Notes: generated by a model from the sequence alone, not told the origin. A stretch of DNA of 64,000 nucleotides from Leptodontidium sp. MPI-SDFR-AT-0119 (GCA_020726505.1 JAHLEZ010000018.1:682001-746000), one strand, 5' to 3'. Shown: positions 48,159 through 57,996, counted from the stretch's first letter. Program-made: numbers and translations.

Positions 48159-50077
48159 AAGTATAAAAAGACTAGTGTTAGTAAGTATATTTCTCTCTTT
48201 ATCTTTCATTATAAGACTAATAATATATAGATTAATGTGCGGTCTTCCTTTTACTCTTATAGCGATTTAGTATTACTTTTACGAACTTTGATTATTTCGT
48301 CCTTAACAACGCGCTTAATTACGATACAACACTTTAAGAGCTTACGAAAGCGATAAGGTTTAATCTTAAGTAAAAGAGGCTACGTTATATAGGCTATATT
48401 ATTAACTTAATCGCCGGCGTATACTTGTTTAATTAAGATAAGGCTTTATTTAACGAAGAATATAAGAAAGCGGTTGTAAAAGATTGTAAGAAGCTTTAGT
48501 AGAGGCGTAAAGAGGTTAGTAAGCTTTATAACTTAATTGTATATATTATAGCCTCTAGAAAGAGAACTAAGTTGTTTTTTAACCTTTAAAGTACGTTAAA
48601 TATTAGTGTAGTAGAGGGAAAGAAGTAGAAGTTGATTCTCGACGGGGGAGTACACTAGAATATTACTTATTAAATAATCCGCCGTGGTCTTAAGCTCCGT
48701 TAATCTCTTACTAAATATGCGGCTATATTACACGTTTCTGCCGACCCCCTTAATTAAGAGATATTCGACAACGATTATTTATTAAACGAGGAGTGGGATA
48801 GTCTCGAAATTATCAAGAACTAGTTAGTACTACTGTTTTACCTTACTAAAGGACTAGAAGGCAATATAAAGTTAACTAAAGGCGCCCTTTAACCTTCGCA
48901 TAGCGCTTTATAAAAAGCTTTAATTGTGTTAAAATATATTATAGCACACTTCGAGACCTTAAAGAGCTAATTAAAAGACGGCGAATTCAACGACTACGAA
49001 GGTATATAGTAATCGATTACCTTAGCTTAAAATACTTATCAAAAGTGGTATAGAAAGACCGACGATTCGATTACGTAATAGGCCGCTATAGTACTTCACC
49101 CTGTTATAAGTAAATATACTTTAAGAAGAATTAGAAAGGGCCTCTTGTATTATACTTGACTACTAAAAAAGCATCTTTTAAGAAGTTATAGGAAGTGTAA
49201 TAGCACGGATTTCCGTAAGCGAGCAGTACCGGGATCAAGTGATAATACTCTCTATTAACGCGAATATCGAAGTGAAGAGCCCTTTCCCTGAGGGAAGGTA
49301 GCTCTCCTTATATCTTCGACATCGTCTAGGCTATTCCTAATTAGACTTAATTACATGACGTATACGTTGCGTACGTATTACGTAGTAGCGTTGTAACGTT
49401 ACATACGTATTACGTATTAGCGCTACACAGCCTCACTTAGTCGAATACTAAGTGGGTATATGGCGTAAAGCGCTCAGCTCGAGCCCTGCCGAGCTCCCGA
49501 GCGTTACCGAGCTCTACCGAGCTCTACCGAGGCTATTACGTCTCTCGTAACGTCTTAGACTAATCCTATTTAGGCATAGTAAATGGAGTGGGAACCACTA
49601 CCTTTACAGGAAGACAAATATAAGGGACAACTTACCTTTGCCAATTTTCGTTTAACGTAATCGCTAGAGCCTACGCCAGCGGCTACCTCTATAAAGACTA
49701 ATTATTCAAAGTCTATTCTCGACGCTATAGCGCCTCAACTAATAACTCGTCGAGCTCTTGTAATTAGTAGTAGGAGAGATTAATATTAGTACTATTTGCA
49801 AGAGTGAACTATTAATTATTTAAGCTTAATAGAGTATTAGAAGCTTCACGAGGCCGAGTGGCCTCAGCTAGCTCAAATGGCCTTTGATTTATTAACTATT
49901 CCTACTATAAGCTCTAAGTGTGAGCGTGTTTTTTCGTCCTGCGCTAAATAGACTACTATAAAGAGTTCTAGCTTGGCTAGGGAAATGCTATAGTATTAAG
50001 AGTGCTTGAAAAATTGGCAAAATCGTGGTGCTATTCAAATTGCGGGTGCTTTTGGTGCTGTATTATTAGATATTTAA
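48159..50077 (+). pseudogene. hAT transposase, C-terminal part
   Basis: The frame continues from 3087. It reads RL*RLYYLNRRR-like sequence near 48,390 (family: R-C-x-G-H-I-I-N-L), then a long middle part, a KYTL-type segment near 49,110, and the C-terminal dimerisation domain AQMAFDLLTIPTISSKCERVFSS at 49,870-49,942. This is the conserved hAT C-terminus (LSIP.SS..ER.FS). The frame ends with TAA at 50,075-50,077. In-frame stops are fewer towards the end. Together with 2,410-3,087 the transposase would be about 860 residues. Confidence 0.75.
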
Positions 50078-50079
50078 AT

Positions 50080-50197
50080 AGAGTCTTAACTTATCAGCAA
50101 CTTATTAGTCAATCAGTTAAAGTCGATCAGTTAGAGGTTTTCAAGTAAGTCAGTAAGTTGTGTTTTTTTTTGGCTGACTTATGACTGACTTACTAAC
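50080..50197. other. hAT 3' flank with repeated TCAGTTA-like motifs and a hairpin
   Basis: After the transposase stop there are repeated words (ATCAGCAACTTA, AATCAGTTAAAG, GATCAGTTAGAG, GTCAGTAAG). An imperfect inverted repeat follows: AGTAAGTCAGTAAGTT (50,137-50,158) against ACTTACTAACTTATT (50,188-50,203) around a T run. Base composition becomes normal at about 50,200, so the transposon border lies within this interval. Its exact end was not found. Confidence 0.45.
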
Positions 50198-50455
50198 TTA
50201 TTGGCCACCTTGCCTCCTACTCTCCATATCCATTTCACACTCCTCCCTCCTGCGTCTTCTCCTCTCCCTCCGTCTATTAAACCGTCTACAATGCTCACAA
50301 TACCCACTAGAGCGCTTCGGCGGCTCGACAAAACATATCAGAAGAAGAGGACAATTTTCTGGGATGCAGCCGGTGAGGGATTGGGTTTCGCAGCAGTACA
50401 TTACGCCTGTGACGTGTTTGCAGTTGGTGTGGAAGATGTTGGCGTGTTCGCACAT
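50198..50455 (-). CDS. Small cysteine-rich hypothetical protein (85 aa)
   Basis: The ORF starts with ATG at 50455 in a good fungal context (CTCAACACACAATG) and has a TATA-like tract (TATATATATA) about 50 bases upstream. The N-terminal half has the pattern MCEHANIFHTNCKHVTGVMY then CC, C, C, C. This resembles small fungal proteins that begin M-C-E with spaced Cys/His residues and probably bind zinc. The last third is very basic (GYCEHCRRFNRRRERRRRRR), with a C-x2-C pair and an Arg run. No signal peptide. The stop TAA lies directly at the border with the hAT, so the C-terminus may have been redefined by the insertion. Overlapping frames on + and minus lack such context. Function unknown. Confidence 0.55.
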   Translation of the reverse strand: MCEHANIFHTNCKHVTGVMYCCETQSLTGCIPENCPLLLICFVEPPKRSSGYCEHCRRFNRRRERRRRRREECEMDMESRRQGGQ

Positions 50456-51064
50456 TGTGTGTTGAGTTAAGTTGTGTAGGCCTAGAGTTGTGGTGGTTTG
50501 GGTTGGGTATATATATAAAATGAAAGACAGCAGGCTGTTGGGTGGATTTGAAATGTGTTGTAAGTTTGTACTGTTTGTGGAGGTTGTATTTTGGGATCTT
50601 GGTACAGGGGAGTGAGAGAAGTGTGTACTGTCTATAGATGTGTGTTTGAGATTTTAGTAGAGTGGAGGGGGAGAAGGAGACAGTGGCATAAGTGCCGTAT
50701 TGATATGCAGAGTTTGGAACAATGGGGTTGTGAATTCTTTTGTTCTTGATCCGGCTGGATCCCTTTAAGTACTGAAACCGCCACATTTATTTTCTGTGGC
50801 ATCTTTGAGGTTCAAGAGGACAATGGAAATTATTTAGTGCTTGTTCTCTTTGTCGGTCGTTTATCTGGTCACACTAACGTCCGTCCCTGCGTCTAAGGAC
50901 GCACCCCGTGATGACACTGACGATAATTATTTTGAGTTTAATCCACCAAATATCAAGAAATAAACATGTTTTGATTTAAGATGTGCTTTGTGCCTTTTTT
51001 TTTTTAAACACTCCTGACCTATCAATTTCGAAATTTACGATGGGGTTGTCGGCGCCCACCATTA
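50456..51064. other. Intergenic, upstream of the Cys-rich gene
   Basis: Normal base composition and no supported gene. It contains the TATA-like tract (50,505-50,518) of the leftward gene and pyrimidine-rich minus-strand sequence. A long ORF on minus at 50,307-50,786 reads through this UTR and its composition (many His, Asn, Pro, Thr) is not that of a protein. The right end is the TA target of the Fot1-like transposon. Confidence 0.5.
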
Positions 51065-52891
51065 AGTCCCCCCCCCCCCTTTCCGGCCACCCCTAGTTTC
51101 CGGCCACCTCGCCTAATTTCAGTACCTTTCATTCTTTACCTAATAACTCTACGCTACATTAACTTCTATAACTGACTCCGTAGAATCTAAATCTCCTTCT
51201 AATTCTAATTCTATAGCTCCAATTTCACGATCTCTAGCTACAATTTGAGCCTCCCAAATAACACGTGTTATAACAAACTTAGAATTTAGACTTGTCTAAA
51301 CCTTCCTACGTTTCCTTGGCTTTAACTGCTCCAATTTAGCCTCTAGCTCTTGAATCCGCATATTAGCTTGCCCTAAATCAAAATTCTTCTAGTCAAACCC
51401 CTTAGTAATCTTCTTAAAGAGTACACGTTAAGTTAGAAGGTAGTCATGTAACGAATTCGCTAAAGTGCGTAATCTTAAGTAAAGATCTTTTCGGCCGTTT
51501 AAAGTAGAGAAGGGTAAAGGTGTTTTTGGAGGCTCTAAAAGTAAGGTAGGTATCTCTTGAGAAGTCGGTTTGATTAGTTTATTACTATTCTCTAGTAATA
51601 ATCGACTCATTAGAGGCTTGGCAGCAGAGACTAGCCATAACCCACTAGCTTTCCAACTAGCCTTAATATTACTAGGTGTAATACTAGCTTTGCGTGCCTT
51701 CTAATAGTATAGGAGAAAGTTGCGCTTTCTAATTGGTGTTGAATCGATTAAAGAACTTAATTTATATAGCTCTTTTCGGTAGGCAGCCTTTAGTGGAGAG
51801 AAAATCGACAAATCTAAAGGTTGTAAGACGTGTGACGTATATGTAGGTAAAAATAGAAGGTATATATTATGCTCACAGCACCTCTATAAGAATTCAGTAG
51901 TCTCATAACTACTATAGCTATCCAGAATAAGTAATCGAGCTGAATAATCACGTGGTTTGGTTTGCGGAATAAATATCTTCTTAAGCTATTCAAGAGCAGT
52001 AACATCAGTTGTCCACCTATTCTCTGTTGTAGTGAAGTGCTAAGACTTAAATAAGTCTAATTGAGCTGGAAACCATTATTGTTGAACGGTTTTGCCCTTA
52101 TAAATTATAAGAGATTTAGTTGACGCTCTTATAGCTAACACACACTCGATTAACGAAGTCCAAGCACGTGAACTAGGCTGTTTCCCTTGAACTCTTGCTC
52201 GTTTAGTATGCCCTATAATATATCCATTGGCTCTATAACCTTCCATGATACTAACTTCGTTTATATTCTATCGTTGCGTAGCTGGAATTGCCTTGATTAC
52301 TAGGACCTTTAGTTTTTGAAACTATAGTTGAATAACTTCAGTTGTAGCGCAATTCACACGCACTGAATCGACGTTAAGTTGCCTTTTAGTCTTAAGAATA
52401 GGGTGGCGTGCCAAAAACCGGTATATCTACTTCTTTCCGAGTGGTAAATAGTCCCCTTAAAGAGCTAGGAGTCGTTCTCCAAAAACCTTGATCTACGCAT
52501 GAGTAAGGCCACGACTAAGGGCCTCCTGATTAAGAACCTATTTAGCTAATCGATCTTCCAATTACTGTAGGAAGCCTTTAAAGATAACTAGCGCCTTCCT
52601 AGTGCGATTCGGAAGTGGATTGTCGGCCTTATAGGGTAGACCTAGGAACTCCCCACTCTAGGGCAGCCTTCCGTAAGGACTTTCTATTCTCTACCTCTCT
52701 GAGTGCACAGATAATGTCGTACTCAGTGTATTAAGGCTTTATTATGACAAGAATGCAAATTCTGAATTTCAGAAGAATTAATTAAAGAATAAAAAAGTTA
52801 TTAATTATCAAAGTGGGAGGGTGTAAATGGCGGTGAGTTAAGCGAGGTGGCCGGAAACCAGGGGTGGCCGGAAAGGGGGGGGGGGGGGACT
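51065..52891 (-). mobile_element. Fot1/pogo-type Tc1-mariner transposon
   Basis: The element is 1,827 bases and is flanked by TA on both sides (51063-51064, 52892-52893), the target of this superfamily. Terminal inverted repeats of about 50 bases run AGT, a C homopolymer of 13-14, then TTTCCGGCCACCCCTAGTT, and a second CCGGCCACCTCGCC copy. The single gene inside, on minus, is a degraded Fot1/Pot2-class transposase. It lies outside the RIP block in gene-rich sequence. Confidence 0.85.
51149..52740 (-). pseudogene. Fot1/pogo transposase, broken
   Basis: The N-terminal HTH is clear: YTEYDIICALREVENRKSLR near 52,690-52,740, then AALEWGVPRSTL. A frameshift follows just after STL, and the protein continues in another frame. 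CENP-B-type DNA-binding and DDE regions carry EVSIMEGYRANGYIIG near 52,240, LLILDSYSSYETTEFL near 51,910-51,955, and LPTYTSHVLQPLDLSIFSPLK near 51,800-51,850, typical of the Fot1 family. Catalytic and structural codons are replaced by stops (TAG for CAG/TGG). The C-terminus is a charged coiled coil ending at TAG 51,149-51,151. Non-functional. Confidence 0.8.
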
Positions 52892-52893
52892 TA

Positions 52894-53462
52894 TATAGAA
52901 AGCCAGTTATTATTGAGTGGCAGGGAGCTTCGACCCACGACACCCACAATCAAGCTCCTTTCGCTTTTTTTTACTCATGAAAAGGTTGGATATGATCGAT
53001 TGATTGGTTTTTTCATACACGGTTCCAGCCATCTATTTGGATAGTACGCCGGAATGGCCCAGCTTTGGCGCCAGTTGCCGAACTACGCCTACCTCAGGAG
53101 TCGCACAGAGGTCTGTGATTTGAGAACAGTCACCAAGTGTGCCGATAAACGCCAGGACAAGGACTGTGTCATGACATACCCGAGATCCCCACCAGTAGCT
53201 CCATGTGCGCATGTGGCGTCGGACATTGTTGGATTCCGGCATATGCAAGCCATCAAGGGATGGTGGAAAGGAATCGGTGTGGCCCTGGTGGCACTTCGTT
53301 TTGGAAATCTGATTTGTATCTTTCACGCTCGTTAGTATGGCTTCACAAGACGCTGTGCAAGCCATGCCAAATGTCATTCGTTAAACTGCACTTTATCTGA
53401 ACAGAAATCGAAGTGACTTTACTAATTTTCGTGATTTCATTGATGGGATATTAATTCCTTAT
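52894..53462. other. Intergenic, or decayed 3' end of the IleRS copy
   Basis: Three overlapping ORFs (53,033-53,377 on minus; 53,054-53,335 and 53,203-53,400 on +) have no recognisable domains, and none is clearly the real one. The missing C-terminal domain of the neighbouring isoleucyl-tRNA synthetase would be expected here on minus, but I cannot align it. A T8 run lies near 52,970. Confidence 0.4.
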
Positions 53463-56272
53463 CTACATCTCATCCTCATCCTCGAGGGACTGGATGTCTG
53501 ATCGTATGGACTGACTTGCCTGTATTTGTTAGCATATATTCAGACATGAGAAAGCCAGAGAAATATGTACCTGCGGATTGAGGCTGAGAGCAACTGTATA
53601 ATTCTCAAGTGGCGTTTTGAGCCCGATAGCCTGTCGCTCACGGGCGGTTCGACCAAGCTCGATGATATTTTGCATGCGGCCTACTTGACGTTCGATAACC
53701 TCATTGAAGTATTTCTCCTTGGCAATAGGGAACTGCGAGAAATGGATACTTCGATGATCCTCGCTCAGCAGCGATAGTGGGACGAAGGGTAGGAGGAGGT
53801 TGTATATCTTGTCAGTAATGAATGGTGCATGTGGTGCAAGAGAATGCATAATGGTAAAGAGCACATCGAAGAGCGTGTTGAGAGCGTGAAGTGTATCTTG
53901 CAGACCTCCAGAGCTTTTGAGACGGTCGCGATTGAATCGGATGTACCAATTGGTAGTTGCCTCGATCTGGTTCAGGATCAGAGGGAAAACCGTGTACAGG
54001 CGGTATTCTAATGAATCGTTGGTCCTGGGGTGAAAGTCTTTGATGAGGTTGTTATGCATACCTGCCATTTCCTGATCGATGTGCTTCACAAGACTCTGAC
54101 AACTTGCGAGAATCCACAAGTCCATAACATTGGTTGTTGAAGGTCCACTTTCACCACTAAAACGAAGTCGATCCCTTCGGTCTTCTTTAGCAACTGGACC
54201 TGGCCCTCAAAGAATTTATAGCTGTTCCAGAGTGGGAGCAGAAGTTTTGCTATAACCTCCTTGACGCCGCTTTCCTTGAATCGAAGAGATTCTGCTCGAA
54301 CGACTGGCGAGTTGATAAGATAGAGTCGCAAAGCATCAACACCATACGTATCGATGACATATTGGGGGTCTGGGTAGTTTTTCAGGCGTTTTGACATCTT
54401 TTTACCATCTTCTGCGAGGACCATGCCATTGATGATGCAGTTGCGGTATGGCGACACGCCGAAAAGATGGGTTCCGATCACAAGAATTGTGTAGAACCAG
54501 CCTCTTGTTTGATCTAGACCTTCCGTGATGAAATCTGCTGGAAAGATCTTTGCGAGACTACTGACGCTGTCTTTTTCGAAAGGATAATGCCCGGAAGCAT
54601 AAGGCATTGATCCAGACTCGAACCAGCAGTCGAAGACCTCCGAGATACGGCGAAGCTGTCCCTTCCCTTGTCTGCTCGGAATCGTGATCTCATCAATTAT
54701 ATCGCGATGTATGTCGGTGAGTTCCCCGTTATATCCACTCAGCTCTTTCAGCTCCTTGATGCTGCCCACGCAGATGACTTCCGAGTAGTCTTCACTAACC
54801 CACAAAGGTAGTGGCGTACCCCAATAGTGATCGCGAGAGACATTCCAATCATGGGCATTGGCGATCCAGTTCATGAAGCGTTTCTCTTTGACAAAACCAA
54901 GCACCCAGCGCGAGTCATCAATCATCTTGAGCATGTCCGGAATGATAGGGGTAGTCTTCACAAACCAAGCCGAGACCGCACGGTAAATCAAGGGAGTGTC
55001 GGATCTAGGGCAATGAGGGTAGCTGTGCATGATCTGGGGATCTTGCACCAGCCGTCCTGTGCTTTTGGGGTGCTTGATAATACCTCTCTCGGCATCCTTC
55101 ACATGTTGACCAGCGAAATGGACAATTTCATCAGTGTAGTGACCATAATCATCGACAGGATTCGGCGGAAGGTTCGACTCGGAATAATGCCGGCTTTCAT
55201 CGCAATCTGGTAATCCTCTTCACCGTAGGCCGGAGCCTGGTGAACAAGCCCAACACCTTCCCCAGCCACAACGTAGCTGTCTGTTAAGAAACGGAAGCCC
55301 TTAGACCGGAACTTTTCTTCGTAGTACGGAAAGAGTGGCTCGTATCTCTAACTATACATCTCCTTCCCCATGAATCTTTCGGTAACAGTATATGCGCTAT
55401 CCTTTTGGTTCTTGTCGCTGTTGAGCATCCCAAGGGATGATTCAAGCAGTATATAAGACTTTCCAGACTTCTTGTCTTGAACTTTGACATAGTCGAGATC
55501 TGGATTGACAGCGATTGCCAGATTCATTGGCAGAGTCCATGGGGTTGTTGTCCAGGCGAAGAGGCACGTCTCTGGATCATCGACTAGAGGGAAATTGACA
55601 ATGGCTGTCGGGTCCTGTCGATCTTTGTAATTTTGAGCAGTTTCGAAGTTACTCAGCGGAGTGGCCAAGGCAGTCGAGTAGGGCATAACTTTATATCCCC
55701 GATACACAGCGTCCTTCTCGAAGAGTTGCTTGAAGACCCACCAAACCGACTCCATGGAAGGCGCATCCATGGTCTACACACCAGTTAGCTCTTTCTGCCA
55801 CTGCATGCTTACTTTCTGCAGACTTCGATGGTGGTTGACTTGCCTTGTAATCGTTCTCAAAGTCAACCCAGCGCCCCAGACGGGTAATTGTTTCTCTCCA
55901 AACGTCGGCATACCGCATTACGATAGCCTTGCATTCAGCGTTGTATTGGGCAATCCCTAATTTCTCGACGGCTTCCTTCCCAGTAATGCCAAACTTCTTG
56001 TCAATCTCGTATTCGATTGGCAATCTGTGTGTGTCCCAGCCAAATCGGCGGTTGACGAGATGGCCCTTCATTGCCCAGTACCTGCAGATACAATCCTTGA
56101 TGGTCGAGACCAACAGGTGGCCGTAATGGGGTAAACCGGTTGCGAAGGGCGGTTCATCGTAGAATGTGTATGGCGGCTTGTCTTCGGAGAGCTGCTGAAG
56201 ACGCTCAAAAGCACCAATCTCCTTCCAATAAGTCAGGATGGCCTCTTCTTCACGAGCGAAATTGATCGCCAT
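53463..56272 (-). pseudogene. ILS1: Cytosolic isoleucyl-tRNA synthetase (ILS1-type), inactivated copy
   Basis: Class I aminoacyl-tRNA synthetase that would charge tRNA-Ile in the cytosol. Start ATG at 56272 (MAINFAREEEAILTYWKEIG). The HIGH-type motif is present as PHYGH, the KMSKS motif as KKMSKR (about 54,385-54,405), and GFDCWFESGSMPYAS-type sequence near 54,600. The anticodon-binding domain follows. Introns: 55,774-55,843 (GC donor GCAAGT, GCTAAC branch, TAG), 54,008-54,061 (GTATGC...TTAG) and one near 53,487-53,537 (GCTAACAAATACAG end). Defects: YDEPPFATG for YDGPPFATG, DTHRLP for DTHGLP, TAG at 55,348 where Trp is expected, one-base frameshifts near 55,180 and 54,155, and a stop at 53,463 about 100 residues early. 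An intact copy must exist elsewhere. Confidence 0.8.
55774..55843 (-). other. GC-AG intron in the IleRS copy
   Basis: Splicing K (codon ending at 55,844) to T (starting 55,773) restores the conserved junction NDYK/TMD of the family. The donor is GCAAGT instead of GTAAGT, the branch sequence GCTAAC lies 12 bases from the TAG acceptor. 70 bases long. Confidence 0.7.
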
Positions 56273-56412
56273 TGTGCGTTTCTGTTTCTGAGGCACCGGT
56301 GGAGAAACCGTGTCTCGATGTACACGAAATGATTGTGGGAAATGCGCTGCAGGGAGGGGAGGAGGAGGAGGAGGAATCGTGGCAGGTACACGAGGGTTGG
56401 AGAAAAGAGGTG

Positions 56413-56416
<4 letters not shown>

Positions 56417-56495
<79 letters not shown>
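56417..56495. repeat. (AG)n microsatellite, 79 bases
   Basis: A pure AG dinucleotide run (CT on the IleRS strand) lies about 145 bases upstream of the IleRS start codon, in its promoter or 5' UTR. On minus it creates a spurious Ser-Leu repeat N-terminal extension; the true start is downstream at 56272. Confidence 0.97.
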
Positions 56496-56498
<3 letters not shown>

Positions 56499-57049
56499 AG
56501 ATGAGGATGAGTAGCTTGAAGCAGCGACAGGTAATGCCCCAAATTCACCACTACCTTCGTGAATTACGCAAGATTCATTCCGACAAACTAGGTGGATCTC
56601 GCGGACTTGTCTCCCACCTCAAGCGGTTGTCTGTCGTCCTAATGGATGCGAAGCATGGTCTCAGGAAGACACATCTACATCCAAATCGAAACTGGGCTTT
56701 CGTCATCGAGATATCTCACAGCCAAATATCTACATTCACCCTGTTTCATTAAAAGTCGTTGCGATTGGCGACTGGGAGTATGGCTGATTCTACCCTGAAA
56801 GTCATGAACTACCGTTCTATGAGAGTCCCAAGAAGCCAAGAGTTCGAGTAAAAACGATTTCAGGCGTGACGGAGATGAAGGCATTTTGGCAAAACGCTGC
56901 TTGTGTCGTTGAAAATCCCCTAGTTGCATGATCCCTACACTGGCTCTCCCAGCCGCGAGATAACGTCAGACTATCATCGACCCCAGACCCATCGTATGAT
57001 TTCCCCTCTCTTGGTCCCAATACCGGTTCAATGAGCATCGCATATCCTC
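56496..57049. other. Intergenic between IleRS copy and next gene
   Basis: Short overlapping ORFs on both strands (56,495-56,752, 56,675-56,929, 56,817-57,038) have no recognisable features and no introns that would join them. I see no gene. Confidence 0.5.
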
Positions 57050-57390
57050 CTAATCCTCCTTATCGGGGCCCACTGGCGGCGAGGAAGCTGGTTCTGGTGG
57101 TGGTTCGGGTTCGGGTTCTGGCTCGGGCTGTGGAGATGATGATGGAGGCGGGGATATTGGCTCGCCACAAGATTTAAAGGCTTGCGTTCCCATTGCAATC
57201 GAGGATGTCGGAAGTTGAGTCGTCGATGGGGCTCTTGGTACAGTTGCTTCGTGAAAGTTAGTATGTCTTTTTTGTATCGTTGAAACACTGACGCATACAT
57301 ACCACGAAATATATTGACGGTCCTTCTATCGAGCGAGCGTCGTCAGCGCGCACGACGATGGAGTGTACCTAGAGTGAGGGATGTTGCCAT
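57050..57390 (-). CDS. Possible small two-exon protein with Pro/Glu-rich tail
   Basis: A plausible start ATG at 57390 (MATSLTLGTLHRRAR) is followed by an intron at 57,247-57,302 (GTATGT...TACTAAC...AAG). The second exon (TVPRAPSTTQLPTSSIAMG, then FKSCGEPISPPPSSSPQPE and a Glu-Pro repeat) ends in PPVGPDKED and TAG at 57,050. The N-terminus looks like a mitochondrial presequence (basic, hydroxylated). One TGA interrupts exon 1 after RAR. It may be a CGA-to-TGA mutation, or it may be removed by a further small intron (GTACAC...GCTGAC...GATAG), which would then put exon 2 in a different frame. I do not recognise the family. Confidence 0.35.
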
Positions 57391-57499
57391 GGCCTGCGAG
57401 AGCACGATGTGATTGAGGGACGCCAGGAGCTAAGGTTACGCCTGGCGCTAGGACTTGACTGGCTCTGTTCATACTACGAAGTATCCTGCCGTCGCGAGG

Positions 57500-57538
57500 G
57501 TAGGTAATCTGCCTACCTACAGGTACTTAGGTAGGTAT
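57500..57538. repeat. TAGGTA inverted repeat
   Basis: GTAGGTAATCTGCCTACCTAC followed by AGGTACTTAGGTAGGTATG contains CCTACCT and AGGTAGG arms that could form a hairpin. Similar TAGGTA-rich stretches occur in intergenic DNA of many ascomycetes. No function assigned. Confidence 0.5.
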
Positions 57539-57996
57539 GGATGGAGTGTTTGAGAAGCCTGCTCTCGCGCCATACATGATAAGGCCTGATGGGCATGTAC
57601 CTAGGTCATTTCCCTCGACCGGAGGTACTGGCAAAGAAATCTTGGATTATGAAGTTGAAGATATTCAAAAGTATCGTCTAATCTGACTCTTGGTTCTTTT
57701 TCACGAACGCCACAGATTCGAGTGTCCTGTATACCTCTCTCTCTCTCTCATGCTCCGTGAGTTGCATCTCCCAAGCAAGCCTCTGAATGTCTGTCCTCTA
57801 AATGCGCCCTGAGCATATGGGATTACCTCATCACGCTCGGTCTTTTGGGGTCGAGTTTGGACTCGGCCTGGCAAGTCTTCCGCATGTCTTCCCCCTTTCT
57901 ACCAAGTCTCTTCCCAGCGCATTTTCTTTGTCTACCACTACGGACGTGCTACTTGCCCAGTCCAAGCTCCTCCCCGGACTTTCTTTCAGTCCCATC

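Larger units (their letters stand above)
2410..50160 (+). mobile_element. hAT-family DNA transposon, interrupted by a 45-kb nested insertion
   Basis: The outermost host of the nest is a hAT transposon. Its transposase is read on + in two halves, up to 3087 and from 48159 on. They join exactly at the Gypsy insertion, whose five-base TSD AAGTA (3083-3087 and 48159-48163) is the last host sequence on the left and the first on the right. The right half ends with the hAT dimerisation domain. Neither terminal inverted repeat could be paired, so the outer limits are estimates. The 3' flank at 50,080-50,200 has repeated TCAGTTA/TCAGTAAG motifs and a hairpin, as subterminal transposase-binding sites might look. 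Confidence 0.6.

Noticed and set aside
50181..50470. Two overlapping + strand ORFs (94 and 89 codons)
   Set aside because: They are shadows of the minus-strand Cys-rich gene, which has the better start context and TATA tract.
50307..50786. 159-codon ORF on minus
   Set aside because: It covers the promoter and UTR of the Cys-rich gene in another frame; composition rich in His/Asn/Thr/Pro and no motif.
53033..53377. 114-codon ORF on minus after the IleRS copy
   Set aside because: It does not align with the missing IleRS C-terminus, and overlapping + ORFs are equally long; no support for any of them.
55691..56551. N-terminal Ser-Leu repeat extension of the IleRS ORF
   Set aside because: It is translation of the AG/CT microsatellite and 5' UTR; the family start is the ATG at 56272.
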